From Quillaja saponaria (taxonomy: Eukaryota > Streptophyta > Magnoliopsida > Fabales > Quillajaceae), in NCBI GenBank assembly GCA_029379385.1, contig CM055612.1:2914001-2978000 (forward strand): a stretch of 64,000 bases of DNA, read 5' to 3'. The position numbers were made by a program, and so were the translations under genes. Below, one piece after another: positions 12,186 to 23,662 of the stretch. How positions within the stretch are numbered: the first letter of the stretch is position 1; the number at the start of each line of letters is the position of its first letter. Below the pieces are notes generated by a model. It saw only the letters and a list, made by a program, of their open reading frames with translations. It was not told where the DNA came from and did no database searches.

Positions 12186-13239
12186 AACTCAACTAAGCCT
12201 TAAAATCTCAAACTAGTTGGAGTCGGCTATATAAATCATTTTCCTCCATTCGCATTAATCCAAGACAAGATTTTCATTAATTCATAGCACAGCCATATCT
12301 TTCTCAATGACTGCCCCATATAAGTTTCGGTCTCCCCTTTCCTCGTGTAACACATGGCGCCTGGTCCAAGTCACCTTGCTTAACTACTGCGTCCATTGGA
12401 TGTGTCCAAACCAACGTAGATGATTCTCCCTCATTTTCCCCTCAATAGGTGCTTACTTCCACCTTCTTGCAAATCTCCTCATTTCTTATTATATCCTTTA
12501 TTGTATGTCCTGTCATCCATCTCAACATTTTCATTTCGGCTACTCCCATCTTATGCGAATGTTGCTTCTTAACTGCTCAACATTCAGTACCATACAGCAT
12601 AGCTGGTCTCACTGCCGGCTTATAAAATTTCCCTTTCAATCTATTCGGGATTTTAGGATCACATAAAACTCCCGAAGCACTTCGCCACTTCACCCATCCT
12701 GCCTTAATCCTATGGTTTACATCATGCTCAATTACACCGTCTTTTTGTATAAATGACCATAAATACTTAAACACATCATTTGTAGGGATTATCTGACCGT
12801 CTAAAATTATATCATTCTGGTCTCCTCTAGTTTTACTGAAATTGCACTCCATATATTCAGTTTTTGTCCTACTCAACCTAAGGCCTTTATATTATAATGC
12901 GTTCCTCCACATTCCTAGTTTATAATTTAAATCTTCCCTAATTTCGTCTACCAATATGATATCATCGGCAAACAACATGCACTATGGAGCCCTGTCTTGA
13001 ATATTATAGGTAAGTTCATCCATGACTAAAGCAAATAGGTAAGGACTTAAGGATGAACTTTGGTGAACACCTATCGTGATCGGGAACTCTCCAGTCATAC
13101 CATCTACAGTCCGCACCCTAATCATTACTCCATCATACATATCTTTAATAACTTCTACATATTTAGTTGGGACATTTTTCTTCTCAAGTACCCACCATAA
13201 GACTTGTCTTGGCACCTTATCATACGTTTTTTCTAAATC
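12186..13239 (-). mobile_element. RTE-type non-LTR retrotransposon, 5'-truncated and dead
   Basis: On the minus strand, reverse-transcriptase pieces appear in order. There is an N-side segment (FIDLEKTYDKVPRQVLWW, then VIKDMYDGVMIRVRT and SPYLFALVMDEL), the catalytic FADD motif just after it, and a C-side segment with RIKAGWVKWRSASGVLC and AMLYGTEC. This order is that of plant RTE-clade LINEs. A 3' tail follows, ending in GGCTTAGTTGAGTT near 12186. In-frame stops (a TAG where Trp is expected before CMLFADD, and another in the region near 12,890) and frame breaks show it is inactive. Only the 3' third of a full element is present. The endonuclease and the first RT motifs are missing. Confidence 0.85.
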
Positions 13240-13255
13240 AATGAAAACTCTGCTC
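13240..13255. repeat. Target-site duplication, 5' side of the RTE LINE
   Basis: This is an exact copy of the 16-mer at 12170-12185. It marks the 5' truncation point of the LINE. Confidence 0.6.
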
Positions 13256-14766
13256 TTAATATTTTTTAATTCATATTATTCATAAATTTTAGTAGAAATA
13301 AAAATTATTATAATTAGTAGGAACTTATTAAACTAAAAATTTGAGAAATTCAATCTGAACTACTACTGACATATAACTTTTGAACAAATATTTAAAAAAT
13401 TATGAACTAAAACAATAATATTATAATAATAATAAATCTATACTCTTGATTTTTTTTTAATTCATAGTAATTTTAAAAAATTTAATTCATAATTTTGAGA
13501 ATAACTAATGATTACTATGAATTTATTAAACATAAAATTGATAAATTAAATCTTAATTACTATTGGCATGTAATTATTGAAAAATTATAAACCTATTAAC
13601 ATTAAAAAGTATTATTAAAAAAACAAACCAATGACCCTTAAACAATAACAATCCTATTGATATTAAAATATAAAAGAATTAAAATAGAGTGAAAATAAAC
13701 AATAATAGTTTATTTGAAGCATAATAATAATATGAGTAACTATATAAGTAATAAAAACTCATAAAAGTATTCAATGAAATAAAAAATTACTCCCATTATG
13801 TACAATTTTATAAATAATATAGAATAGATATAACTTTTAAGACAATGCATGAAATTAGTAGTCAATTTTTACGCTTAGGTACATTTAGACATAAATAATT
13901 ATAATAGGGATGGCAATAAATTGAGCTTGTGAACAAATCGTTAAGGGTTCAGATTGAACTCGGCTTGTTTTCTAATTAATCTTTAATTATTGAGCCTTAT
14001 TTTGAGCTCATTTAGTCAAATGAGCCGAGTTCAATTTGTTCAAAACTTGGCTCATAAACTCGCAAGCCGGCTCATTTAATATTAATTATTATATTTTTAT
14101 GTAAAAAATATCATTAAGTAACTTAATTTCGCCAAAACTCAACTTAGGCTCGACATGTTGGCACCCCACTTTTGAATATATAAACTAAATCGCCAAAGGT
14201 TTAGTTACTTTAAGCTTGAATGCAGACATAAATAGTTAAATTATAAGCAAATTTATGTTTGAATATATATATATATATAAACAAATTATTAAATCATTAG
14301 CCAAATGACTTTTTCAAATACGTATTTAGAACTAAATCATCAAAACTTGTAGACAATTTACCTTTTAAATTTTATATTACGATGTAAATGGCTAAACTTA
14401 GCCTATTCACTCAAGGAAATAGTTAGGCTTGAATCGCCACATTACCAGGTTACTAGCCAATTTACGTGACAAGTGAATCACTTGTTCGTAACACGATTAA
14501 TCACCGAATATGCAAATTATTACAATTTGTTAGCCTATTTACACTTGAACACGTATTTACTTAAATGTAAATTGTTAAACTGCTAGCCAATGTACTTTGG
14601 AATTTACATGTTTAGAGGTTCAGAAAAGTAAATTGGCTAATATATTATTCGGTTTTGTTAATACATATTTAGACATAAATCATCAAATTATTAACTTATT
14701 TATGATTAAAAATATATAATTACTCGTAATAGTCCAATATTTAACTGGTCTACTTTTTAATACAAT

Positions 14767-14805
<39 letters not shown>

Positions 14806-16614
14806 GACAGAGACATGAAATTATTAGTCAATTTACGTTTAAATATATATATTTAGACACAACTAATCAAATTATTTACCCACTTAGTTTACGCGTAATT
14901 GAAATATGTTATGACGAAAATAGTATAATATTAGCCAATTTTCTTTCAAATACATATTTAAGACATGAATCATCAAAATTTTAAGCCATTTATTTTCACA
15001 TATATATCAAGACTTAAATCATTAAAGATATAGTCGGTTTATGTATGAATATCCTATTAGGTCATAAATTGTCAATTTATTTTCCAAATTAGTTTTGAAT
15101 ACATATTTAGAACTATATTGTCAAACTTGTAGACACTTTATTTTTGAAAAATTATATTACGACATAAATCGGCAAATTCTTAGTGTTCATTGGAACTAGT
15201 TATGCGTCATATTACTAGCCAATTTACGTGATAATATATATTCAAAAAAGAATTATTTACTAAAAAATAGACGTTTTACCACTAGATATGTGAATTATTA
15301 CAATTTGTTGGCGTCATTACACTTCAACACAATTAATTAAACGTAAATCGTCAAACTAGCCAATGTATGTTAGAATATATATATTTAATGACGTAAAAGT
15401 AAATTGTCTAAATGTTACTCTGTTTACTTTTTAATACATATTTAGACACAAATCACCAAATCATTAACTTATTTATAATAAGATATATATAATAACGCGT
15501 AAATAATCAGAATATTATCAATACCCTCTTCAATTGTCATTACAAATGAATTTTATTACAAATTTCATATGCAGCATGTAAACTAGAAATAGAATACATA
15601 TATTTCCGTTTACTTTGTACTGTGTAGTCTAACTCTTGCATTCTACGAAATTTCCTTTGCATTAGTACGAGATAAGTCATCGAGATTTGGGTTTTGTTAA
15701 TGTTAGTATAGAGGATTTTAAGGTTTTTACTTGCCAGATTCCATGGGAACACCATAATACGAGGGTCATCAAATTCTGAAAGTGCTTCGAGATTGCAAAT
15801 TTTGAATTCATTTTTTGTATATTTTTTAAGTACAATTTTTATTTTTAGATTTGTCTTAATGAAATTCAAAGACCTGTAATTTGGTCATAATAATTTATTT
15901 TTTCCCATCCCACTCATTACATTTCACAAATTTTGAATAGTAAAGTAGAATGTGACATTTAAAATTAAAAAACACATTTTTTTGGATAGTCAAATTATAT
16001 TTGCCAACATCAAGGAAATGAATACACTCACGATAGAGATATTTAGATTGAATTAAAATAGTTTTACGTCATTTCAATAGTGACAAGTACATTACTATAC
16101 ATATTTTCGAAATGATCTAATAACTAATTAAAAAACAAGAGAAAAATCATTCTTTTGTCGGAAATGTAACCCAATTTTTCGTAATACAATTGATTTTAAT
16201 TAATATAAAATTCAAAATTCTGTTAGATTGAGTATTATAATCAATATTATTAGTTAAGTTTTTATGATAATTTAAGGTTAAAATTTTACAGGTATAAAAA
16301 TTGAACAACAATCTTCAATTTTAATTTATTATTTTAAAATATGCTTTAAATTATTTAATTATGGAGTAAGTTTATATGCACCATATGATTGTTTATTAAT
16401 TTGTAAGAAAAAAAGAAAATTATAATAAAAATTTTAAGGAAAAAAAACTGTCGGCCTATCCTAACCGTGGTTAATGAAACTAGAGTCTCAGGTTAAAAGC
16501 TGTTTGTGCGGACCGCTCTTTAGTCCTTAAGTTACAAGGACTTAAGCGTCGGTGACTCGGCTTGACTCGAGCGAGTTAACCACGAGTGGAATTTAAGGGA
16601 GGTAGAGGTTGGCG
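13256..16614. other. AT-rich intergenic block with degenerate repeats
   Basis: This is over 3 kb of A/T-rich DNA with no convincing gene. Around 13,910-14,090 a segment rich in GAGCTCATTT/GGCTCAT-type words resembles a widespread plant transposon fragment. The stretch 14.3-15.5 kb is a large degenerate tandem repeat, listed separately. A minus-strand ORF at 15,540-15,869 has no recognisable family. GC content rises from about 16,450 into the promoter of the NDRG-like gene. Confidence 0.6.
14322..15520. repeat. Degenerate ~780 bp tandem repeat, two units
   Basis: Blocks around 14,322-14,740 recur in the same order around 15,103-15,515. Anchors include ATTTAGAACTA..TCAAA.CTTGTAGACA, ATTACTAGCCAATTTACGTGA, ATTATTACAATTTGTT and TAATACATATTTAGACA. 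TACAATTTGT occurs at 14521 and 15299, giving a period of about 778 bp. The many substitutions and small indels indicate an old duplication or a satellite-like family. A (TA)n run lies at about 14,773-14,802 between the units. Confidence 0.7.
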
Positions 16615-16620
16615 TATAAA
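16615..16620 (+). promoter_or_regulatory. Candidate TATA box of the NDRG-like gene
   Basis: TATAAA lies 84 bp before the ATG at 16699, at the right edge of a locally GC-rich stretch that follows kilobases of AT-rich DNA. The position suits a short 5' UTR. It is called on position only. Confidence 0.4.
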
Positions 16621-16698
16621 GCATGGAATCCAAGTGTAATGCGTCCGCAAACTGAGCGAGAGGGAGGGAGATAGAGAAGAGGGAACGGTGGCGGGGAA

Positions 16699-19600
16699 AT
16701 GGCGGAGTCAAGCGATTCAGTATCTGTGGATATGGAGGCGATCTCTCCCGGCGGGAAGGTATTACATTTCATGCATATATCTTGCTGTTTTGTGTAGACA
16801 ATGTTTTAAAGAAAAAAACAATGTTTTGTATGTCTGTTTGTTTGCTGAGAAAATATGGGTGATGGTGCATTGAAGATTTTCCGTCATAGGAGCCTCGTCC
16901 TTGAACTAAGCATAATGTAACCTTGTAGCTCACTTTACATATTATTTTCAACATTCTGGTTATCATGCTTTCTTCCTTCAATAATTTTGTTTATTTTTCT
17001 TTTGAGTGCAAGTCTTCATTATATGGGCATCAATTCGTTTGGGTGTTAGTCTTCTTCATACGGGCACTATTTTGTTTTGGTTATTACTCTTCATTACCCG
17101 GGCATCATTTTCGTTAATATTTGGTTTTTATTTTCTTTCGGTTGAATGCACATATGTGCTTGATTAAGCATTTCTGATGGATCTAACCAAATCAGAAGTG
17201 CCCTTTCGTTATTTATCACGTGTTTTGGACGCCTAATATGTCAAATTCCATAGTTCTTGGATTATATTTATAATTAAATCACGAATACAGGGATTATCTT
17301 AACTGAGTGCTTAAGGTCAGTATTTAATTATTTGCTTTGTAATAATTCCGGATGTGGTAAAATGCGGCTTAAGCACCCATGTTGCTTGGAATGTTTAGCT
17401 ATTTGGTATACTTTTTTGGGGTAATACTGAAATTATCTCTAGGCGACCTGATTTTCAATTTCAAAAGTTAGCATTTAACTGAAAATATCAAAGATGGCAG
17501 GCATGTCAATAATCAATATATTAAGCAGTGATTTTCATCCTGCCCGTTTTCGATGTGTGGGATTTTTCTCCAATTATTAAAATGGTGTTCTTGCCATGTC
17601 AATTTAAATACTGCCAAGTTAAGTAACATGTACTTAGGTTGAGGTCCTACCGTCCTAGATTTTATTGTTTGATGGATGCTTATCACATTACCCAAATAGT
17701 TAGTTTTCTTATTAAAGCTACCTTCTTAGATCTTACATGCAACCTTAGATGCACACTTATCTTGGGTGTGCCAGAATCTATTCACCTTTTGGAATAAAGA
17801 TGGCTCAAGATGTATCACATTTTTCTTTGAAGATACTTCTTCACATGCAACCTCCAGCATTGCATACTTAACTTCGTATGCCTGAGTTAGTTTTCCTTTT
17901 GGACTAGATAAGCCCCAAAGATTTGCTCCTTTTTGTTGAAAAGAATTTATTTTTGAGAGTATGTGGCTATTATGAATATTCTTAATTATCAGACTTGTTT
18001 TTCACTGGAGGAAACTGAATCTATCTTAGTAAAAATACTCTGGCTTTAGTTTATTGTACATGATGGTTTTACAATTTAGTTTCGTGAGAAGTTGTTGAAT
18101 TAATATACACATACTGATATATTTCTACAGGAGCATCTTATAGAAACTAGAAATGGTTATGTGTCGGTTGCTGTGTATGGAGACCAGGACAAGCCAGCCC
18201 TTATCACTTATCCAGATTTGGCTCTAAATCGTAAGTAAAATAAATTGCAATTTTTCATCAGTATTTGCTTGATTATACCTTATTTGTCATATACTTTCTG
18301 ATGTACCTAAGGACACACTTTCAATTTGTCAAACTGGCATAGGAACCTATTTTTTGGAATAGTTCTCATTTATGCTGTGTAATCATGTCTTACTTGTAAG
18401 CCTACTTTTATCAACACAGAAAAAGTGCTAGCTGTAGTGATTCAGTTTAAGTCTACTCAGCAACTGTTTTGGCTTTTTTAATTTTTAATTTTTATGTAAA
18501 CTTTAACCAGATCTCCAGAATCCAGAGGTCATAGGCCACATATTTAGAATTTGTATGGCTCATGATTCCTCAAATAAAGTGTCAGACTCCTTGAAATTTA
18601 AAAAACAAACAAAAAATATAAATTAGATTCTCATCAATAGATTTCCATTCTGGATGGTTGCAGTTTGTTCTCTTTTAAAGTTTCTTTGAGAGATTACAAA
18701 GAATTGCAAATTAGCACTCTATATTTTTGTATCTAATTTGTCGCAGTTGGATATAAATTGAGAAGGAGAGATTTGATGACTTGTACCAAAAAAAAGAGGA
18801 GATATTTGATGACTTACATCTGATGACAAAATTAGAAATGTCTGACCTTGTCACAAGGGGATACCCAAAAGTTGGAACTTGAGCCTTTCTACCTGGAGGT
18901 CTTAGGTTTGAACCGCTCTGGGAATAGGAGGGCTGGAGTTTATGGGAAAGGGGAGAGTTTCCCTTGTTATGTAGAGGCTCAGTGGGCCTTCAGCGAATAA
19001 AAGACTAGAAGTTTCTAACTTTTGTTTCTTTCTATGCTGTTATCAGATGTATCCTGCTTTCAGGGATTATTCTTTTGTCCAGAAGCATGTTCCTTGCTGC
19101 TCCACAACTTCTGCATATATCACATTAGTCCACCTGGACATGAGGTCACTAGCTTGATATCTTGACTATTTATCTGGTGCTCGTTAGTTGTCTCTGCATT
19201 ACTCTTTTTGTCCCTTCTTGTCAAATGCTATTATTCACACCGTTCCTTATCTGGCACTTTCTTCAAGAGCTGTTGCAGTTGGGTGCTGCTACAATTGGCC
19301 CAGATGAGCCGCTGCTTTCTGTTGATGACTTGGCAGATCAAATTGCTGAGGTTCTCAACTTTTTCGGGTAATCGTGTTTTACATTAACTTGCACTCTATA
19401 TTACTTGCATTCTATTGCCTTTAATATTATCGTTTTCTTTGTGGATAAGTTAATACTTGACTACTTCTACATCTGGGTAGTAATCTAGAAAGGTTTAAAT
19501 TGGTATACCTATTACAAAAAGCTATAGCTTTTATTCATCCGTGTTTTGCGTGTTGGAAAGATGTAAAACAACCTGATCTCTCTCTTCCAGACTTGGTGCA

Positions 19601-22072
19601 GTGATGTGTATGGGAGTAACTGCTGGAGCTTACATCCTTACGTTATTTGCTGTAAGTTGTTCTGTTCTCGGCACAGTAGAGTTGTTTTACTTTTAAATTG
19701 CAGATTGGGAATTTACAGGTCTGTTGTTTTTTTTGGCAACAGATGAAATATAGACACTGCGTACTTGGTTTGATACTTGTTTCTCCTCTATGTAAAGCAC
19801 CGTCTTGGACAGAGTGGTTGTATAACAAGGTTCTTGCTATAAAATTGTTAATGATTTATTCTTGTTAAAAAAGTAAATTTTTACACAATAATTTTTATCA
19901 TTTGCAGGTAATGTCCAATTTACTTTACTTTTATGGCATGTGTGGTGTAACAAAGGAAATATTGCTTAAGCGGTATTTTAGCAAGGTATGTTTATGCATC
20001 AAAATTGATTGGCCCCTTCTGTGTTTCTGGATCATTGGTTGGTTGGTTGAATTTTATATGCTTTTTTAGGAAATACGAGGTGGTGCTCAAGTGCCAGAGT
20101 GGAATATAGTTCAGGCATGCAGAAGAGTTAGTACATTTTTTTCATATTCCATCTGTATTTGCAATTAGCTTATCAAAATATGGATAGGGGACGTCTTCAT
20201 TACTGTTGCTTTGGAGCTGATAACTTTTCTGATTTGGGTGTTATATGTTTCCTTGTACAGTCATTGGACGAGAGGCAGTGTTTGAATGTATGGCGGTTTC
20301 TTGAAGCAATTAATGGGTATGAGTAATTTCCAAACTTCCCTTGTGCTTTGTTATTTTCTTTCTTTCAGAGCACTATATATTTAGTTTGCCTGCCCTGAGA
20401 AAAATTAGTTATGGCAGATCCATTGTTAATATGAAATCGATATAAGAGCATCAATTTTGTCATATGTTCTGTATTCTCACAAAGGATTTAAAATTCGTTT
20501 CGAGGTACCATTTTGGTAAGTCTGAAAACGGAAATAATTCAGGAAACAATATGAAAACGGTATGGAAATGCTAATTTTTTTAGAAATATATAAAAACATA
20601 TAATAAAATAATTCATAGAATACTAATAAATACATAAATAAACAATCTATATAAATTAAACTAAGAGAAAATATAAATAAATTAAATTAATAGAAAAAAT
20701 AATAATAATTTCTTAACTAATGATATTATAGGGTAATGAACATAATAGTTAATACATTAAAATTCTTCCACCATTTGAAATAAATTAAACTAACATAGCT
20801 TCCTTTTACTCTGATAGGTTTTTATCTATAAGCTTTAATTAATTTAGAAAAGAAAAAAAAACACGTGCTGGTAAAGCAAAGATGATAGTTTAACTAAAAA
20901 AAAAAAACAAAGACAAAGGAAAAAAAAAACAATTTAAAAAGCCAAGAAAGGCAAAGCCGCATAGATAAGGCAAATCTGCCGAGAGAAGAAAGGGAAGAAA
21001 GTTGTGTATCATGACTCAAACTCTAAGAGCCCTTCGATTCAAAACTCAGATATGAAAATTCGTGAAGACTCCTCCTCCGTTTGCGCAGACTTCTCCTCCT
21101 CCTCCTTTTCAGATAAGCTTTCTTCCTTTTACTTTTGTCTCTGTCTTCTATCATCAACTTAGAGCTTTGATTTTTTATTTTTGTTTTCAAATTTGTCACC
21201 TTGCACTCTTCGTTCATTCAAAAATTCATATGAAAGGGTTTTCCATTTCGAGCAGCTTCAAACTGTTTTGGTTGGAAACGGTGGAAACAGAGTTGTTCCC
21301 ATCAAAATTATAGGGTTTCATTTCTACAGGTAGGTTTTGTTTCGGTATGGATGGGAATCGAATTGATTTGCCTGTTTCGGGCGAATCGACACGACTTTTT
21401 AAACCTTGATTCTTACATTGTGTCAGTCAAAATTATTTGTTAGTTCCTCGTCTTGTGAGACTATGTGGAATGAGACAATCTGTTATTGAATTCATTATTT
21501 GTTAGATCAAGTATTGATGCATAATCGATGTGCCTGCATCAATTTTGTCAAATGCTCTGTATTTTTTTATTTGTTAGTTCCACACTTTGTGAGACAATAT
21601 GTTATTAACTTCATATATATCTCTCAGGCGACCTGACATAACTGAAGGATTGAGGAAATTACAATGTCGGTCTCTAATATTTGTTGGGGATAACTCTCCA
21701 TTTCACAGTGAGGCTCTCCATATGACCACAAAATTAGATAGACGATTGAGTGCCCTAGTTGAGGTTTGTAAGACAGTCCTATTCCTATGATGTACTAATG
21801 ATACGATTGCATGGATACCAAAAGGAACAATATTTTAATAGGCTGTGGTGGAACTGCAGGTTCAGGCATGTGGGTCAATGGTAACAGAGGAGCAGCCTCA
21901 TGCCATGATGATACCAATGGAGTACTTTCTCATGGGATATGGCTTGTACAGGCCACCCAAGTTAAGCGTCAGCCCAAGAAGCCCCTTGAGTCCTTCTTGC
22001 ATTGCCCCAGAGCTCCTTTCACCAGAAAGTATGGGTTTGAAACTGAAACCTATAAAAACAAGATTATCCTAG
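16699..22072 (+). CDS. NDL: NDRG/SF21-like protein (N-MYC downregulated-like)
   Basis: This is a complete 11-exon gene encoding 344 aa. Exons: 16699-16758, 18131-18230, 19047-19144, 19279-19367, 19591-19651, 19743-19829, 19908-19985, 20070-20126, 20261-20316, 21628-21763, 21860-22072. They sum to 1,035 nt, in frame, all with GT-AG introns. The protein has the NDRG alpha/beta-hydrolase-like fold: [14 protein letters not shown], the early strand [12 protein letters not shown], the [18 protein letters not shown] helix, the [14 protein letters not shown] nucleophile-elbow region (which lacks a usable catalytic triad in this family), and [11 protein letters not shown] Pro/Ser-rich tail follows ([20 protein letters not shown]). 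In Arabidopsis, NDL proteins interact with G-protein beta-gamma and affect auxin transport (family knowledge). Intron 9 is swollen by an insertion, and intron 2 holds a SINE-like sequence. It is one of the intact genes in the window. Confidence 0.93.
18780..19015 (+). mobile_element. tRNA-derived SINE-like sequence in an NDRG intron
   Basis: The segment contains a B-box-like GGTTTGAACC followed by a G-rich stretch, and ends in an A-rich tail (GCGAATAAAAGAC). Upstream words such as GACCTTGTCACAAGGGG could be a decayed A-box region. It differs in composition from the surrounding intron. No target-site duplication was identified. Confidence 0.35.
20447..21612. mobile_element. Probable insertion or duplication in intron 9 of the NDRG-like gene
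   Basis: The 20-base word GCATCAATTTTGTCATATGT (about 20449) recurs with small changes near 21536, bracketing about 1.1 kb. The bracketed DNA has an AT-rich half and then a GC-richer half, with a pyrimidine-rich block near 21,070-21,160 and a region like a gene leader near 21,290-21,400. A second local duplication (ATTTGTTAGTTCC then GTGAGACAAT) lies near 21,435-21,610. No terminal inverted repeats or proteins were recognised, so the type is unknown. Confidence 0.4.
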
Positions 22073-23662
22073 GAAGTAAGGATGGGTGATGTTGCCCTTT
22101 GTAATCTGTCAATAATAAGTTTATAATCTCGCCTGGTTGGGATTGTCATAAGTGAGGGGATAGTAGATGATTGTAGATAATGAGAGAGAAAAAGAAAGAA
22201 AAAAGGGGAAAGATAGACGGCAAGAATGTAGAAAGAAAGCAGATATGATATGCAGATATGATATGATAGTCATTCTTTCATTTGTAATAATATATTTGTT
22301 AGATAAAGAGTTGTAAACATGACGAAACTTCAGAATTATTGTTTTTGAATGACAAATAAATGTTTGTAATTCTTATACATAAACAACTTAACTGGCTTGT
22401 AAAATTACTGTTTACCAGATTTTGAATCATAGGTGCCTTGCCAGGAGTATTATCTTCAAACCTCAGGATCCGAAAAAAGTATGGCATGTTTGTTGCCCCA
22501 ATGTTAATTCTTATCATTGCTGCTAGCCACTTTATTCTTAAGGTAGAACCATCATTAGGTGTGCTCAACTGTGAGACTTGCAATGTTTTGGAATTTAAGT
22601 TGGTTGATGTGCGTTGTTCTTGAGTGATAAGCAAAGCAAGGATTGATAATCCTTTTGTAGGATTTGATCTTGGAGCTACGTTAACTGGATCAGTTTAAGA
22701 CCTGTTATAGCAGTGCATCATCTTAGTTGGCAAACATTTTTGCCAGCTTAGTTTATTTAACTACCCAACGAAATTGATGTTCAAACAATATCGTAGGATA
22801 AGAGAAAGAAATTATGTTCTGGTTCTTCCTAGTCCCCCATCTTATCCTTATCCCCCAAAACTGTCACCCTTGATGATTTATTTGGACAACAAAAAAATAG
22901 AACTTCTAAACAAATTAATAGTCAGTTTTGTAATTGACGAAAGAACATTAAAGGCGTAGATGAAAACTAGGTTCAGCAATCTCATAGGTTAACAGAGGCT
23001 GGGAGAGTCTCTCCCGAGGCAAAGGCTGTTTTTCTCTAACTCCCACATTGGCAAAAGAGGAAGAGAGCAACGCGAATGAATGAATAAATAAGAAGCATGA
23101 ATGTAGTATCTATTTTTATCAGTTTAATATTTGATATATAAGTCAATAATTCAAATGATATTAAATTAGTTCATTAAGGAGAGCTCACCATAGTAGCTTG
23201 CTACCAGGCGTTGCACTAAGACATGGGTTTGGCGCACCTCCCCATATCTAGTTCAAAGTTTTGTAGCTCTTAATGCTTTTTTTTTTTTTTTGAAGTAGCC
23301 AAAGCCAATTGTAATTACTCATTTAGTCCCATACCCTGCTACCGAGACTATGGGCTTCTGGGTCACTGCCGGCATTTAGGTAATCATGCATGTATCTGCT
23401 AGAAATGGCATTCCATCAAACCAATCCTTTCATTTACCACATAAAACCAATACCATCCTGTTAATTGAGATATCTAATTTGTTTACTCAGACGTTTATGA
23501 AGGGAAGCATATGAACTATTCCCCTCGCATAACTAGATTGCAGTTGTAGTTTGTTTACTATTGATGACATATACCTTTCTTCAGCTTCAGTTAAGAAGAT
23601 TGAACCTTGGATTGCTCATGCTTATCTGACTTCTGCGATTGCTCTCTGTTGCTTCCTCGTTT
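22073..23662. other. Convergent intergenic region
   Basis: This contains the 3' UTR of the NDRG-like gene and the far 3' side of the ATH1 gene. Open frames at 22,299-22,634 (minus) and 22,438-22,623 (plus) overlap each other and match no family. An A/T-rich patch and a T run (about 23,277-23,291) are present. No gene is seen. Confidence 0.55.

Noticed and set aside
22299..22634. Overlapping open frames on both strands downstream of the NDRG-like gene
   Set aside because: Neither matches a family, both overlap the same stretch, and it lies in probable 3' flanking DNA.
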